Source of the DNA: Halobacteriovorax sp. DA5
Lineage (GTDB): Bacteria; Bdellovibrionota; Bacteriovoracia; Bacteriovoracales; Bacteriovoracaceae
Direction of reading: 5' to 3'
Length of the DNA stretch: 64,000 nt
Assembly: GCF_002903145.1 (NCBI RefSeq)
Contig: NZ_PPDJ01000004.1
Location: forward strand, 24,180 to 88,179
Below, piece by piece: positions 55,294-63,659 of the stretch. Each line of letters begins with the position of its first letter. The stretch's first letter is position 1. The notes below the pieces were generated by a model. That model made no database searches. It was not told where the DNA came from and was given only the letters and a program-made list of their open reading frames with translations. Made by a program: the position numbers and the translations under genes.

Positions 55294-56889
55294 ATGATTT
55301 CCACATCCAATGTCAGCTTAAGCTTTGGTGGCAAGAAGCTATTTGAAGACGTTAATATCAAATTTACTCCGGGTAACTGCTACGGTTTAATTGGTGCCAA
55401 CGGTGCTGGTAAGTCTACATTCATCAAGGTTCTTTCTGGTGAAGTTGAGCCAAATACTGGTTCAATCAATATCACTCCAGGTGAGCGCCTTTCAATTCTA
55501 AAGCAGGATCACTTTGCGTACGAAGAAGAACAAGTTCTTCAAGCAGTTCTTATGGGTAACGAAAAACTTTTCTCAATTATGAAAGAGAAAGACGCAATCT
55601 ATATGAAAGAAGATTTCAGTGATGAAGATGGAATGAAAGCAGCAGAGCTTGAAAGTGAGTTCGCTGAAATGAATGGTTACGAAGCCGAGTCTGAAGCAGG
55701 TATTCTTCTTTCTGGTCTTGGAATTGGAACTGAATACCACTACAAATATATGAAAGAGCTTACAGGGCCAGAGAAAGTTAAGGTTCTTCTTGCTCAAGCA
55801 CTTTTTGGATCTCCAGATATTCTTCTTCTGGATGAGCCGACAAACAACCTTGATATCAAAGCGATTCAGTGGCTAGAAAACTTTCTTCTTAACTATGAAA
55901 AGACTGTAATTGTTGTTTCCCACGACCGTCACTTCCTAAACAAGGTTTGTACACATATTGCAGATATCGACTTTGGTAAGATCACTACTTACGCTGGTAA
56001 CTACGACTTCTGGAGAAAATCTTCAGAACTTGCTCAGAGACTTCGTGCAGACCAAAATAAGAAAGCTGAAGATAAGGCCAAAGAACTTAAGGCCTTCATC
56101 CAAAGATTCTCTGCCAACGCTTCAAAGTCTTCTCAGGCGACTTCAAGACAAAAGCAACTTGAAAAGCTTGAGCTGACAGACCTTCCACAATCAACGAGAA
56201 AATACCCATTCGTACAATTCGATCCTAAGCGTGAAGCAGGAAAAGAAATTCTACGAGTAGAAGGAATCTCTAAAACGATTGATGGTGTTAAGCTACTTGA
56301 TAATGTTACTTTCATGCTTAACAAAGACGATAAGATCGTTCTTCTTGGTGAAAATGACGTTGCAAAATCAACTCTTATGAAAATCCTTATGGGAGAAATG
56401 GAGCCAGATGCTGGAACTGTAGAATGGGGTGTAACAATCACGAATTCATATTTTCCAAAAGATAACTCAAGCTATTTCATGGATGGTAAGAACGACCTTG
56501 TAAACTGGCTAAGACAATACTCTGAAAACAAAGACGAAACATTTATTCGTGGCTTCCTTGGTAAGATGCTTTTCTCAGGAGAGGAAGCTCTTAAGAAGAC
56601 AAATGTTCTTTCAGGGGGAGAGAAAGTTCGTTGTATGATGTCAAAGCTTATGCTTTCAGGTGCAAACGTACTTCTAGTTGACGGTCCAACAGACCACCTA
56701 GACCTAGAAAGTATTACATCAGTGAACGAAGGTTTCGAAAGATTTAAAGGTAACCTAATCTTTACTTCACATGACCATGAGTTCATTCAAACAGTAGCAA
56801 ACCGTATTATCGACCTTGACCACACAACTGGAAAAGTTATTGAAGATAAGTACGTTAGTTACGATGATTACTTAGCATCAAAATCATAA
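55294..56889 (+). CDS. ABC-F protein, YbiT-like, with degenerate second ATPase site
   Basis: 531 residues, closest in sequence and length to E. coli YbiT. NBD1 has an intact Walker A (GANGAGKST, residues 34-42) and Walker B LLLDEPTNNLD, with a non-canonical signature LTGPEK, also unusual in YbiT. In NBD2 the Walker A is GENDVAKST (352-360) with D355 and A357 instead of Gly. The Walker B is LLVDGPTDHLD with Gly464 replacing the catalytic Glu. The NBD2 signature LSGGEKVR is intact. It probably binds ribosomes, but the second site should hydrolyse ATP poorly. Confidence 0.9.
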   Translation: MISTSNVSLSFGGKKLFEDVNIKFTPGNCYGLIGANGAGKSTFIKVLSGEVEPNTGSINITPGERLSILKQDHFAYEEEQVLQAVLMGNEKLFSIMKEKDAIYMKEDFSDEDGMKAAELESEFAEMNGYEAESEAGILLSGLGIGTEYHYKYMKELTGPEKVKVLLAQALFGSPDILLLDEPTNNLDIKAIQWLENFLLNYEKTVIVVSHDRHFLNKVCTHIADIDFGKITTYAGNYDFWRKSSELAQRLRADQNKKAEDKAKELKAFIQRFSANASKSSQATSRQKQLEKLELTDLPQSTRKYPFVQFDPKREAGKEILRVEGISKTIDGVKLLDNVTFMLNKDDKIVLLGENDVAKSTLMKILMGEMEPDAGTVEWGVTITNSYFPKDNSSYFMDGKNDLVNWLRQYSENKDETFIRGFLGKMLFSGEEALKKTNVLSGGEKVRCMMSKLMLSGANVLLVDGPTDHLDLESITSVNEGFERFKGNLIFTSHDHEFIQTVANRIIDLDHTTGKVIEDKYVSYDDYLASKS

Positions 56890-56903
56890 TTGCTATAAAT
56901 ACT

Positions 56904-56930
56904 AAAGGCCTCTTCTTGAGGCCTTTTTGT
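56904..56930 (+). terminator. Terminator after the YbiT-like gene
   Basis: AAAGGCCTC-TTCTT-GAGGCCTTT plus T-run. Confidence 0.9.
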
Positions 56931-57105
56931 CACTTTTACCTTATTACAAGGTGAATTCCTGTAAGAAAGTTCTCTAAGTCTACTAAATCCCGTAATAAAA
57001 GATGTAAGAAAGTAAATTTCTTTAGCTAAACAAAATTTTAATTTCAAAAAAGTCATCCCCCACGTTAGAACTGGCCAAATTCAATTAAAACTCAGAGGGA
57101 GATTT

Positions 57106-57768
57106 ATGAAAAAATTGGTTCTACTATTAGTGCTTACGGCCCTGACAGCAACGACTTTTGCGGCCCCAGGTAGAGGAAGAAGAAATAACAACGATGACGA
57201 ATTAAGAAATCGTCGCTCACGTGATGCTAGATATGATAGAGACTCACGTCAAAATAGACAGCGTGACAGAAGATATGATGATCGTCGCAATGACAGACGT
57301 TATGATGACAGACGTTATGATGACAGACGTTATGATGACAGAAGATACGACGACCGTCGCACAACAAGACCTGATCCGACACGTGCCTACCGCCGCTACC
57401 GTCACACTCCAAACCGTGACTATGTAAGACACGACCGTCGATGGACATCTGCACGAGACTACCACAGAACGATTAGACCTATTTACGTTTATAATAATCG
57501 CTGGTTAAGAGTAAGTGTTTCATATGTTGATGGTTACTACTGGGATTACGACTATCCATACTTTATCTACAATGGTTACCGCCATCGCTACAGTGCTTAC
57601 GATACTTGTAACTATGAACTTGTTGATAGCTGGAGTGATACAGTCGAAAGAACTTTCTACACGTATTCTTGTTCAACTGGATATGACCTTTGTGCAGATT
57701 TACGTGATGAATTAAATGACTACGAATACAATTACCGTTATTTCTGTGCCGAAAGATATAACTGGTAG
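57106..57768 (+). CDS. Exported Arg/Tyr/Asp-rich repeat protein
   Basis: 220 residues with a signal peptide (KKLVLLLVLTALTATTFA). Residues 27-90 are built of repeated RRYDD-type pentapeptides, and the C-terminal 80 residues are Tyr-rich with a few cysteines (CNYELVDSW, YTYSCSTGYDLC). It is strongly charged with alternating Arg and Asp, so a polyampholyte, perhaps periplasmic or surface-attached. No family recognised. GAGGGAGA precedes the ATG. Confidence 0.65.
   Translation: MKKLVLLLVLTALTATTFAAPGRGRRNNNDDELRNRRSRDARYDRDSRQNRQRDRRYDDRRNDRRYDDRRYDDRRYDDRRYDDRRTTRPDPTRAYRRYRHTPNRDYVRHDRRWTSARDYHRTIRPIYVYNNRWLRVSVSYVDGYYWDYDYPYFIYNGYRHRYSAYDTCNYELVDSWSDTVERTFYTYSCSTGYDLCADLRDELNDYEYNYRYFCAERYNW
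57268..57360 (+). repeat. 15-base tandem repeat within the Arg/Tyr/Asp-rich gene
   Basis: About four to six near-perfect copies of GACAGACGTTATGAT, each encoding RRYDD. In-frame unit, so copy-number change would alter the protein length without shifting the frame. Confidence 0.85.
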
Positions 57769-57784
57769 ATTCAATACTTATATG

Positions 57785-57810
57785 GGGCCACATTATGTGG
57801 CCCTTTTTTA
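57785..57810. terminator. Terminator between repeat-protein gene and ybbP-like gene
   Basis: GGGCCACA-TTA-TGTGGCCC followed by a T-run, between convergent genes. Confidence 0.88.
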
Positions 57811-60297
57811 TTTTCGAATGAATCGATTAAATGAAGAAAAAGAAATTAGAATTGAAAGAACAATAATTAAAATGGCAAAGCCAATAATTTCAGTAGAACT
57901 AAAAATATAATTTAAATCAAATTGAAATTTAGCAACAGCAAAAGCAACAAGTTGACCTAACGTAATTCCTACCACAACAGCACTTACTGACATAAGCGCC
58001 ATCTCCTTCATAATTGATTTTCTAATCTCGCTAAAACGAATCCCAATAATATTAATAAGAGAGATATCATCTCTTCGAGACTCTAACTGATGAGCTATCA
58101 GAGAATAAATCACAAGCAGCCCCACAAGAAAGACGATGAAGCTCATCGTAACAAGAATCTTTGTGATACTCTCCATAATTGTTGCAACTCTTTTAAGAGA
58201 GCTTTGAATATCAATTAAAGACACGTTTTGAAACTTGGCCGCAAAGTCAGATTGAAGCTGATCATTAACATCCCCCTCACCTTTGCCAATGGCCGCAATA
58301 AAAGTCTTTGGTGCATCTTCTAGAATACCTGGGCCAAATGAAATAAAGAAATTTGGTAAGAAGCTCGTCCAGCGAATCGAGCGAAAGCCTACAACTTTAG
58401 CAAGAATAGGCATTCCAAGAATATTATACTCTAGCTCATCTCCAAGATTAATACCTAGTCGACTCGCATAGCGCTGCTCAAGAGATACTTCTGCAACCTC
58501 ATCTCTTTCAAAATCAAAACGCTTAGGCAAACGTCCTTCGACAATCTCCTCACCCCTTACAAGATGATCGCGGTAGCTTAAGTTTGCACTTCGGTTACGA
58601 CTTCGCTGCTCCCTTTGCTCCTCTCGTGTTAAATCCCCAAGTTTTTCAGGATCGTAACCTTCACCGTTAATTTTTACCAGACGTCCACGTACCATCGGAC
58701 TAATATTTAGAAGATCTAGCTTTTTATCTGTGACAAAAGTCTTCAACTCTTCAACTTGCTCAGGCTGAATATCAAAGAGGAAATAAACAGGACGCTCCTC
58801 TGCAGGCATCGAAAGTTCCGCGCCGATAATATTTTTCACCGAAGGAATTAGCGTCATGAGACTTGTTGAAATGAACAGACATAAGAAGATAAAGAGAGTC
58901 GAAATCTTATGTCGAGTCACATACTTAAAGGCCATATTAGAAGATAGACTTAGTTTAGGATTAAGTTTTCCAAGCCATGAAAGCACAAGACTTCCTACAG
59001 GAAAGAAAACTCCGATAATAATTAAGAAGACTACAATAAAAGCACTTCCAATAATTAAGCTCTCAGACAAGTAAATTGCCATCACCCAATAGAAAAGTAC
59101 AATTGGGATAAATAGCAGGTAATCGGAAATATTATTAGATAAGCTTGTATCGTGATCAAAGAGTGCTTTTTGATCAACTCTCAAATAAGGAATAATTAAG
59201 GCCGGAGCTAATACAATAGTAGAAGCAACCCCAACGGCCATCGTGACAAAGAAAGTCGCTAGACTAAATTGTAACTCAATATTAATGCCAAGATTCTTAC
59301 TGACCATGGTTTGAATAACTGGACTGAAGGCCGAACCAATAGCAATTCCAAGAAGTGATCCAAATAAACCTAAAAAGAAAAGTTTAAGCGTGTAGATCTT
59401 AAAGATATCCTTCTTCTTCATCCCAATGAAGCCAAGAATTGCTAGATCCTTTCTTCGCTTTAAAAGAAATCCTCTAAAAAGATAAATGAGTCCAAGCCCC
59501 GCAAGAAATAGTCCACATAATGAAACAAGACCTAAGAAATCACTTAGATAATCCATTGAGCGCCCCACTCTTTCAGAGTTAGATTGAGGAGAGCGAATAC
59601 GAATTGAAGAATCGATTATTTTAGACTTTAGATTTTTCTCGGTTTTAACAAGTTCTTTGTCACTTAGTTCTTTGGCCATCTTAAAATGAAGACCTGTCCA
59701 AATTGTACTTCCAGGCTTGATAAGATCAGTTGAATCGAGAACTTCATTTTTCAAATAAAGTCTTGGTGCTAGTTGTCCCATCGAAAAGCCTGCAGAGCCA
59801 TCTTCTTCGACGATTCCTGCCACTTTAAACATTTGTGATCCAATCTTTATTTCCTTGCCTACATCAAGTCCAAGTTGACCAACAAGTTCAGGATAAATAA
59901 AGACTTCATTCTCTTTTAAATCGCGAAAGCTCTTGCCACTCTTTGATCGGATATCACCATAGAAAGGAAACCCTTGACCAAGTCCTCTTATATTGACGAG
60001 TCGACTTTTTTCACCGTTAAAGAGCATCGAATACAAAGAGCGATTGCGAGTCATTTCACTATAATCGAGATTAGACTTTGCGATTTCTAAAGTATCCTTA
60101 GTAATGGCAATTCGTGAACTAACCGATATATCAGAGCCTAGAAGTGATTTTGATTTCGCTGTTAGAGCACTATCAAATGAAGACTTAAAAACTTCAATAG
60201 TTGATAGTCCAACCATTCCAATAGAGAGATTTAGAATAAAAATAATAAAGAACATTGGAGAGCTTCTAAGCTCTCGCATAACCATTTTAAGCTTCAA
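57808..60297 (-). CDS. FtsX-type ABC transporter permease, YbbP-like
   Basis: 829 residues, with two FtsX/MacB-type permease modules. N-terminal helix (FFIIFILNLSIGMVG), a large periplasmic domain, then helix bundles near residues 255-480 and 710-825. The sequence near the N-terminus resembles E. coli YbbP (RELRSSPMFFIIFILNLSIG). It begins probably at TTG 60297 with GGAG nine bases upstream, overlapping the ATPase gene by 11 bases; ATG 60285 is an alternative. With YbbA and TesA it forms the same cluster as in E. coli. Confidence 0.87.
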   Translation of the reverse strand: MKLKMVMRELRSSPMFFIIFILNLSIGMVGLSTIEVFKSSFDSALTAKSKSLLGSDISVSSRIAITKDTLEIAKSNLDYSEMTRNRSLYSMLFNGEKSRLVNIRGLGQGFPFYGDIRSKSGKSFRDLKENEVFIYPELVGQLGLDVGKEIKIGSQMFKVAGIVEEDGSAGFSMGQLAPRLYLKNEVLDSTDLIKPGSTIWTGLHFKMAKELSDKELVKTEKNLKSKIIDSSIRIRSPQSNSERVGRSMDYLSDFLGLVSLCGLFLAGLGLIYLFRGFLLKRRKDLAILGFIGMKKKDIFKIYTLKLFFLGLFGSLLGIAIGSAFSPVIQTMVSKNLGINIELQFSLATFFVTMAVGVASTIVLAPALIIPYLRVDQKALFDHDTSLSNNISDYLLFIPIVLFYWVMAIYLSESLIIGSAFIVVFLIIIGVFFPVGSLVLSWLGKLNPKLSLSSNMAFKYVTRHKISTLFIFLCLFISTSLMTLIPSVKNIIGAELSMPAEERPVYFLFDIQPEQVEELKTFVTDKKLDLLNISPMVRGRLVKINGEGYDPEKLGDLTREEQREQRSRNRSANLSYRDHLVRGEEIVEGRLPKRFDFERDEVAEVSLEQRYASRLGINLGDELEYNILGMPILAKVVGFRSIRWTSFLPNFFISFGPGILEDAPKTFIAAIGKGEGDVNDQLQSDFAAKFQNVSLIDIQSSLKRVATIMESITKILVTMSFIVFLVGLLVIYSLIAHQLESRRDDISLINIIGIRFSEIRKSIMKEMALMSVSAVVVGITLGQLVAFAVAKFQFDLNYIFSSTEIIGFAILIIVLSILISFSSFNRFIRK

Positions 60298-60964
60298 GAC
60301 TTAGCACTCCATTTTCTAAGTGATAAATCTTCTCACACCTCTTTGCTAAATCCTTATCGTGAGTGACAAGAACAAGACTCATCTTTTCATCGCGAACAAT
60401 ATCAAAGATTAGATTCATGACTTCATCACCAGTATTCTCATCAAGACTTCCACTTGGCTCATCTGCCAGAAGAACACCTGGGTGAGTCACGAGAGCGCGA
60501 GCAATGGCAATTCGCTGCTTCTCTCCACCACTTAGCTGATTTGGAAAATGCGTCTTTCGGTGACTCATCCCTACTTTTTCAAGAAAGTAATCCACACGAT
60601 CTTTCTGATGGCCATTACCATTTACTTCGAGCGGTAAGAGGACATTTTCATATGCATTTAGATGTTCTAATAAATGAAATTGTTGAAAGACCACACCAAT
60701 ATGCTTTGCTCTAAGATCTGTGATCTCTTCGCTATTTAGATCTTTGAGTGAATTATTGCGATATGAAATATCACCACTGGTAGCATCATCAATTCCACAT
60801 AAGAGTGATAAGAGAGTTGATTTTCCACTACCAGATTTTCCAAGAATTGCGATGGTCTCCCCTTCGCTAACTCCAAGCTCAACACCTTTTAAAACATTGA
60901 GGATTTCTTCTCCTTGAGAAAAATCCTTTCTCACTTCTTTAAGTGATAATACTAATTCAGTCAT
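60287..60964 (-). CDS. ABC transporter ATPase, YbbA/LolD type
   Basis: 225 residues. Walker A GKSGSGKST (about residues 41-49), Q-loop in VFQQFHLLEH, signature LSGGEKQR, Walker B VLLADEPSGSLD, and an H-loop in LVTHDKDL. The MacB/LolD/YbbA group; YbbA is chosen for the linked tesA and ybbP. The TAATG junction overlaps tesA by one base. Confidence 0.92.
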   Translation of the reverse strand: MTELVLSLKEVRKDFSQGEEILNVLKGVELGVSEGETIAILGKSGSGKSTLLSLLCGIDDATSGDISYRNNSLKDLNSEEITDLRAKHIGVVFQQFHLLEHLNAYENVLLPLEVNGNGHQKDRVDYFLEKVGMSHRKTHFPNQLSGGEKQRIAIARALVTHPGVLLADEPSGSLDENTGDEVMNLIFDIVRDEKMSLVLVTHDKDLAKRCEKIYHLENGVLSLEA

Positions 60965-61554
60965 TATAAAGCTTTCCTTATAAACGGTGCGACCGTCTTT
61001 GCAATAATCTTGTGTCCTTCCTCATTTGGGTGGATGCCATCGTCAATATTATACTGACGCTGTCCTGCTACATCCTTAAGTAAGAATGGCAGTAGTGTAA
61101 CTCCCTCTTCTTTTTTTAAATCAGGAAACATTTTTTGAAATTCTTTTGTGTATTCAGGCCCATAATTTGGTGGGATCTGCATTCCTGCCAAAATAACTTT
61201 TACACCCTTACTCTTTGCAAGCTTGATAGCATTTTTTAAATTCTCTTTTGTACTCACAAGTTTAATTCCACGAAGTCCATCATTTGCCCCAAGAGCAAGT
61301 AGCATAACATCAGGTTTTCCTCTTAAAGACCACTTAAGGCGAGAAACAGCAGAAGCTGAAGTAGAACCGCTAATGCTTGCATTCATGACTTCAATTTCAA
61401 TGCCTTCTTTTTTTAAGATATCTTTCACAAGATTTGGATAGGCCTTCTCTGGATCAATTCCATAACCGGCAGTAAGAGAGTCTCCGAGGAAGAGAACTTT
61501 TGGCGCAGCAAATGTTGAGAGACTAATTAATAGAACTAGTAAAAATTTATTCAT
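60964..61554 (-). CDS. tesA: Multifunctional acyl-CoA thioesterase/arylesterase (TesA-like), exported
   Basis: SGNH/GDSL hydrolase, 197 residues with a signal peptide (NKFLLVLLISLSTFAA). Blocks: GDSLTAGYGID (catalytic Ser), ASISGSTSASA (Gly block), LALGANDGLRG (Asn) and DGIHPNEEGH (Asp/His). Periplasmic. The start at 61554 is supported by GGAG upstream. Gene order tesA-ybbA-ybbP is conserved with E. coli. Confidence 0.92.
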   Translation of the reverse strand: MNKFLLVLLISLSTFAAPKVLFLGDSLTAGYGIDPEKAYPNLVKDILKKEGIEIEVMNASISGSTSASAVSRLKWSLRGKPDVMLLALGANDGLRGIKLVSTKENLKNAIKLAKSKGVKVILAGMQIPPNYGPEYTKEFQKMFPDLKKEEGVTLLPFLLKDVAGQRQYNIDDGIHPNEEGHKIIAKTVAPFIRKAL

Positions 61555-61684
61555 AACAACTCCAATCATCTTATTTTAGGGCATCACAGCAAAAATAGCG
61601 AAGTTCATTTCGCTTTTTTACAAAGATTTAACAAAGCCTTTATTAATGCTTTGCTGGCCCTCTTTCATCAGTTAAACTAGATAA

Positions 61685-63568
61685 GTGAGTCAAGGAATCG
61701 AGATACTTCAAAAAATATTTGGTTATAGTGCCTTTCGCGGCAATCAAGAAAAGATTGTGGAAAGTGTCATTGCAGGAAATAACGCACTGGTCCTCATGCC
61801 AACAGGTGGTGGAAAGTCCTTGTGCTATCAAATTCCAGCACTTGCCCGCTTTGGGACGGCCATTGTTATCTCTCCCCTAATCGCTCTTATGAAAGACCAA
61901 GTTGACGCCCTTATTGAAAAAGGCGTCGAAGCGGCCTACTTAAATTCTTCAATTTCTCATAGTGAACAGGATGATATTGTGGGAAATCTTCTCAACGGAA
62001 ATATTAAGATCCTCTATGTCTCGCCAGAGCGTATGATGAATGAATACTTTCAGCGAATTTTGGAGCGCATTGAGATTTCTCTCTTTGCCATTGATGAGGC
62101 CCACTGTGTTTCTCAATGGGGCCATGACTTTAGACCTGAGTATATGCAGCTTGGCATGATCACAAAGAAATTTCCCGACATCCCTCGCATTGCTCTTACC
62201 GCAACGGCAGGTGAAGCTACACGTGGTGAAATCATTCGCTGTCTAAACCTCCATGGCTCAAGTCTCTTTATCAGCTCTTTTGATCGACCAAATATTACAT
62301 ACGAAGTTCAAAAGAAGACAACAAAAGAAAAAGACTTCTATCGCCTCACGCAATTTGTTCAAGATAACCTTGAAGGCCAATCAGGAATCGTCTACTGCCT
62401 TTCACGTAAAGGTGTCGAAGAATGTGCAGACAAATTAGTTAAAGCTGGTTTTAAGGCCTATGCCTACCATGCGGGAATGAGTGCCAATTACCGCGAAAAA
62501 GTTCAAGAGAAATTTATCACCCAAAAGAATGTCATCGTTGTGGCAACCATTGCATTTGGAATGGGAATTGATAAGGCCGACGTACGCTTTGTTGCCCATA
62601 TGGATATGCCAAAGTGTCTTGAGTCCTACTATCAAGAAACGGGACGAGCAGGACGAGATGGCCTCCCTTCTCAAGTTCTTATGTTCTATGGACTAAGAGA
62701 TCTTGTTCTTTTAAAAAGAATTGCTAATAAAGGCGTTGGCGCAGCAGCTCGTCGCCGCGTAAATGAAGAAAAGCTTGATGCCATTCTTGGTTTTTGCGAG
62801 GCCACAACTTGTCGCCGCGAAGTTCTTCTTAATTACTTTAATGACCCCTATCAAGGACCATGTGGTAATTGTGATATCTGCTTAAGTGAACAGACTAAGC
62901 AAAAGCTTATTAATGCAACTGAAATTGCCAAGGCCGTTCTCACTTGTGTTTATGAAACTGACCAGCGCTACAACGTCCACTATATCGTCGATGTTCTCAA
63001 AGGAAATATTTCAGGCGTCATTCAAAAAAATGGCCACCACCATATCACAAGCTTTGGCTATGCAAGTAAAGAAGACGAAGGATTTCTTTATTCTCTTTGT
63101 CGCCAACTAATTGCCCAAGGCCATCTTAAGATGATTATGGATGGAAGCTCAGAAATTAAACTTACTCAATCGGCCATCGATGTTATCGAAGATCGCAAAG
63201 AAGTCATGATTCGTGCAGACTTTAAAAAAGGTGCACCAGCATCAAAGTCAGCTGCGACAAAAACAAAAGCAACAAAGAAGAAAGCAGTTCGCAAAAAGGC
63301 CACCACAAGAAAGAAAGCTATCGCCACATATAGGCCAAATGATGGAACTGATAAAACAATGTATGAGAATTTAAAAATTCTACGCTCTAAACTTGCCAAA
63401 CAAAAACGCACACAGGCATTTAAGATTTTTCCAGACAAAACTCTTATGGAGATGGCCGCCCAACGCCCCCAAACTCTCGATGATCTCGAAAGCATCTATG
63501 GGGTTGGACCTAAGAAGCTTCAGCGCTTTGGGAAGATTTTCCTTGAGGCGCTAAATGGGGATGCTTAA
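61685..63568 (+). CDS. recQ: ATP-dependent DNA helicase RecQ
   Basis: 627 residues. Helicase core with Walker A MPTGGGKS, motif II AIDEAHCVSQWGHDFRPEY and motif VI YYQETGRAGRDG. The zinc-binding domain has CEATTCRRE and CGNCDIC. A winged-helix region and a C-terminal HRDC domain (about 560-625) follow. Between them lies a very basic Lys/Ala/Thr-rich stretch of about 30 residues (TKTKATKKKAVRKK), unusual for RecQ. The start is a GTG at 61685 without a clear ribosome site. Confidence 0.94.
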   Translation: MSQGIEILQKIFGYSAFRGNQEKIVESVIAGNNALVLMPTGGGKSLCYQIPALARFGTAIVISPLIALMKDQVDALIEKGVEAAYLNSSISHSEQDDIVGNLLNGNIKILYVSPERMMNEYFQRILERIEISLFAIDEAHCVSQWGHDFRPEYMQLGMITKKFPDIPRIALTATAGEATRGEIIRCLNLHGSSLFISSFDRPNITYEVQKKTTKEKDFYRLTQFVQDNLEGQSGIVYCLSRKGVEECADKLVKAGFKAYAYHAGMSANYREKVQEKFITQKNVIVVATIAFGMGIDKADVRFVAHMDMPKCLESYYQETGRAGRDGLPSQVLMFYGLRDLVLLKRIANKGVGAAARRRVNEEKLDAILGFCEATTCRREVLLNYFNDPYQGPCGNCDICLSEQTKQKLINATEIAKAVLTCVYETDQRYNVHYIVDVLKGNISGVIQKNGHHHITSFGYASKEDEGFLYSLCRQLIAQGHLKMIMDGSSEIKLTQSAIDVIEDRKEVMIRADFKKGAPASKSAATKTKATKKKAVRKKATTRKKAIATYRPNDGTDKTMYENLKILRSKLAKQKRTQAFKIFPDKTLMEMAAQRPQTLDDLESIYGVGPKKLQRFGKIFLEALNGDA

Positions 63569-63659
63569 ACTACTTCTTACGCGAAGATAACAATTATATT
63601 CATCTACGGATTCCTCTAAATTTAATTTATGTGGTAAAATTACATATAGAGGAGATTGT

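Noticed and set aside
56961..57012. Direct repeat of TGTAAGAAAGT in the gap before the repeat-protein gene
   Set aside because: Two 10-11 base AT-rich copies are compatible with chance in this composition; no further structure seen.
57268..57360. Possible CRISPR-like array
   Set aside because: Units are adjacent with no unique spacers and are in-frame coding repeats.
57221..57465. Open frames in other frames of the Arg/Tyr/Asp repeat gene
   Set aside because: They follow from the 15-base repeat being free of stops in several frames; only the plus frame from 57106 has a signal peptide and ribosome site.
61650..61684. Leaderless promoter for recQ (TTGCTG, TAAACT)
   Set aside because: Both hexamers are poor matches and the start codon is GTG, so I did not include it with the stronger leaderless cases.
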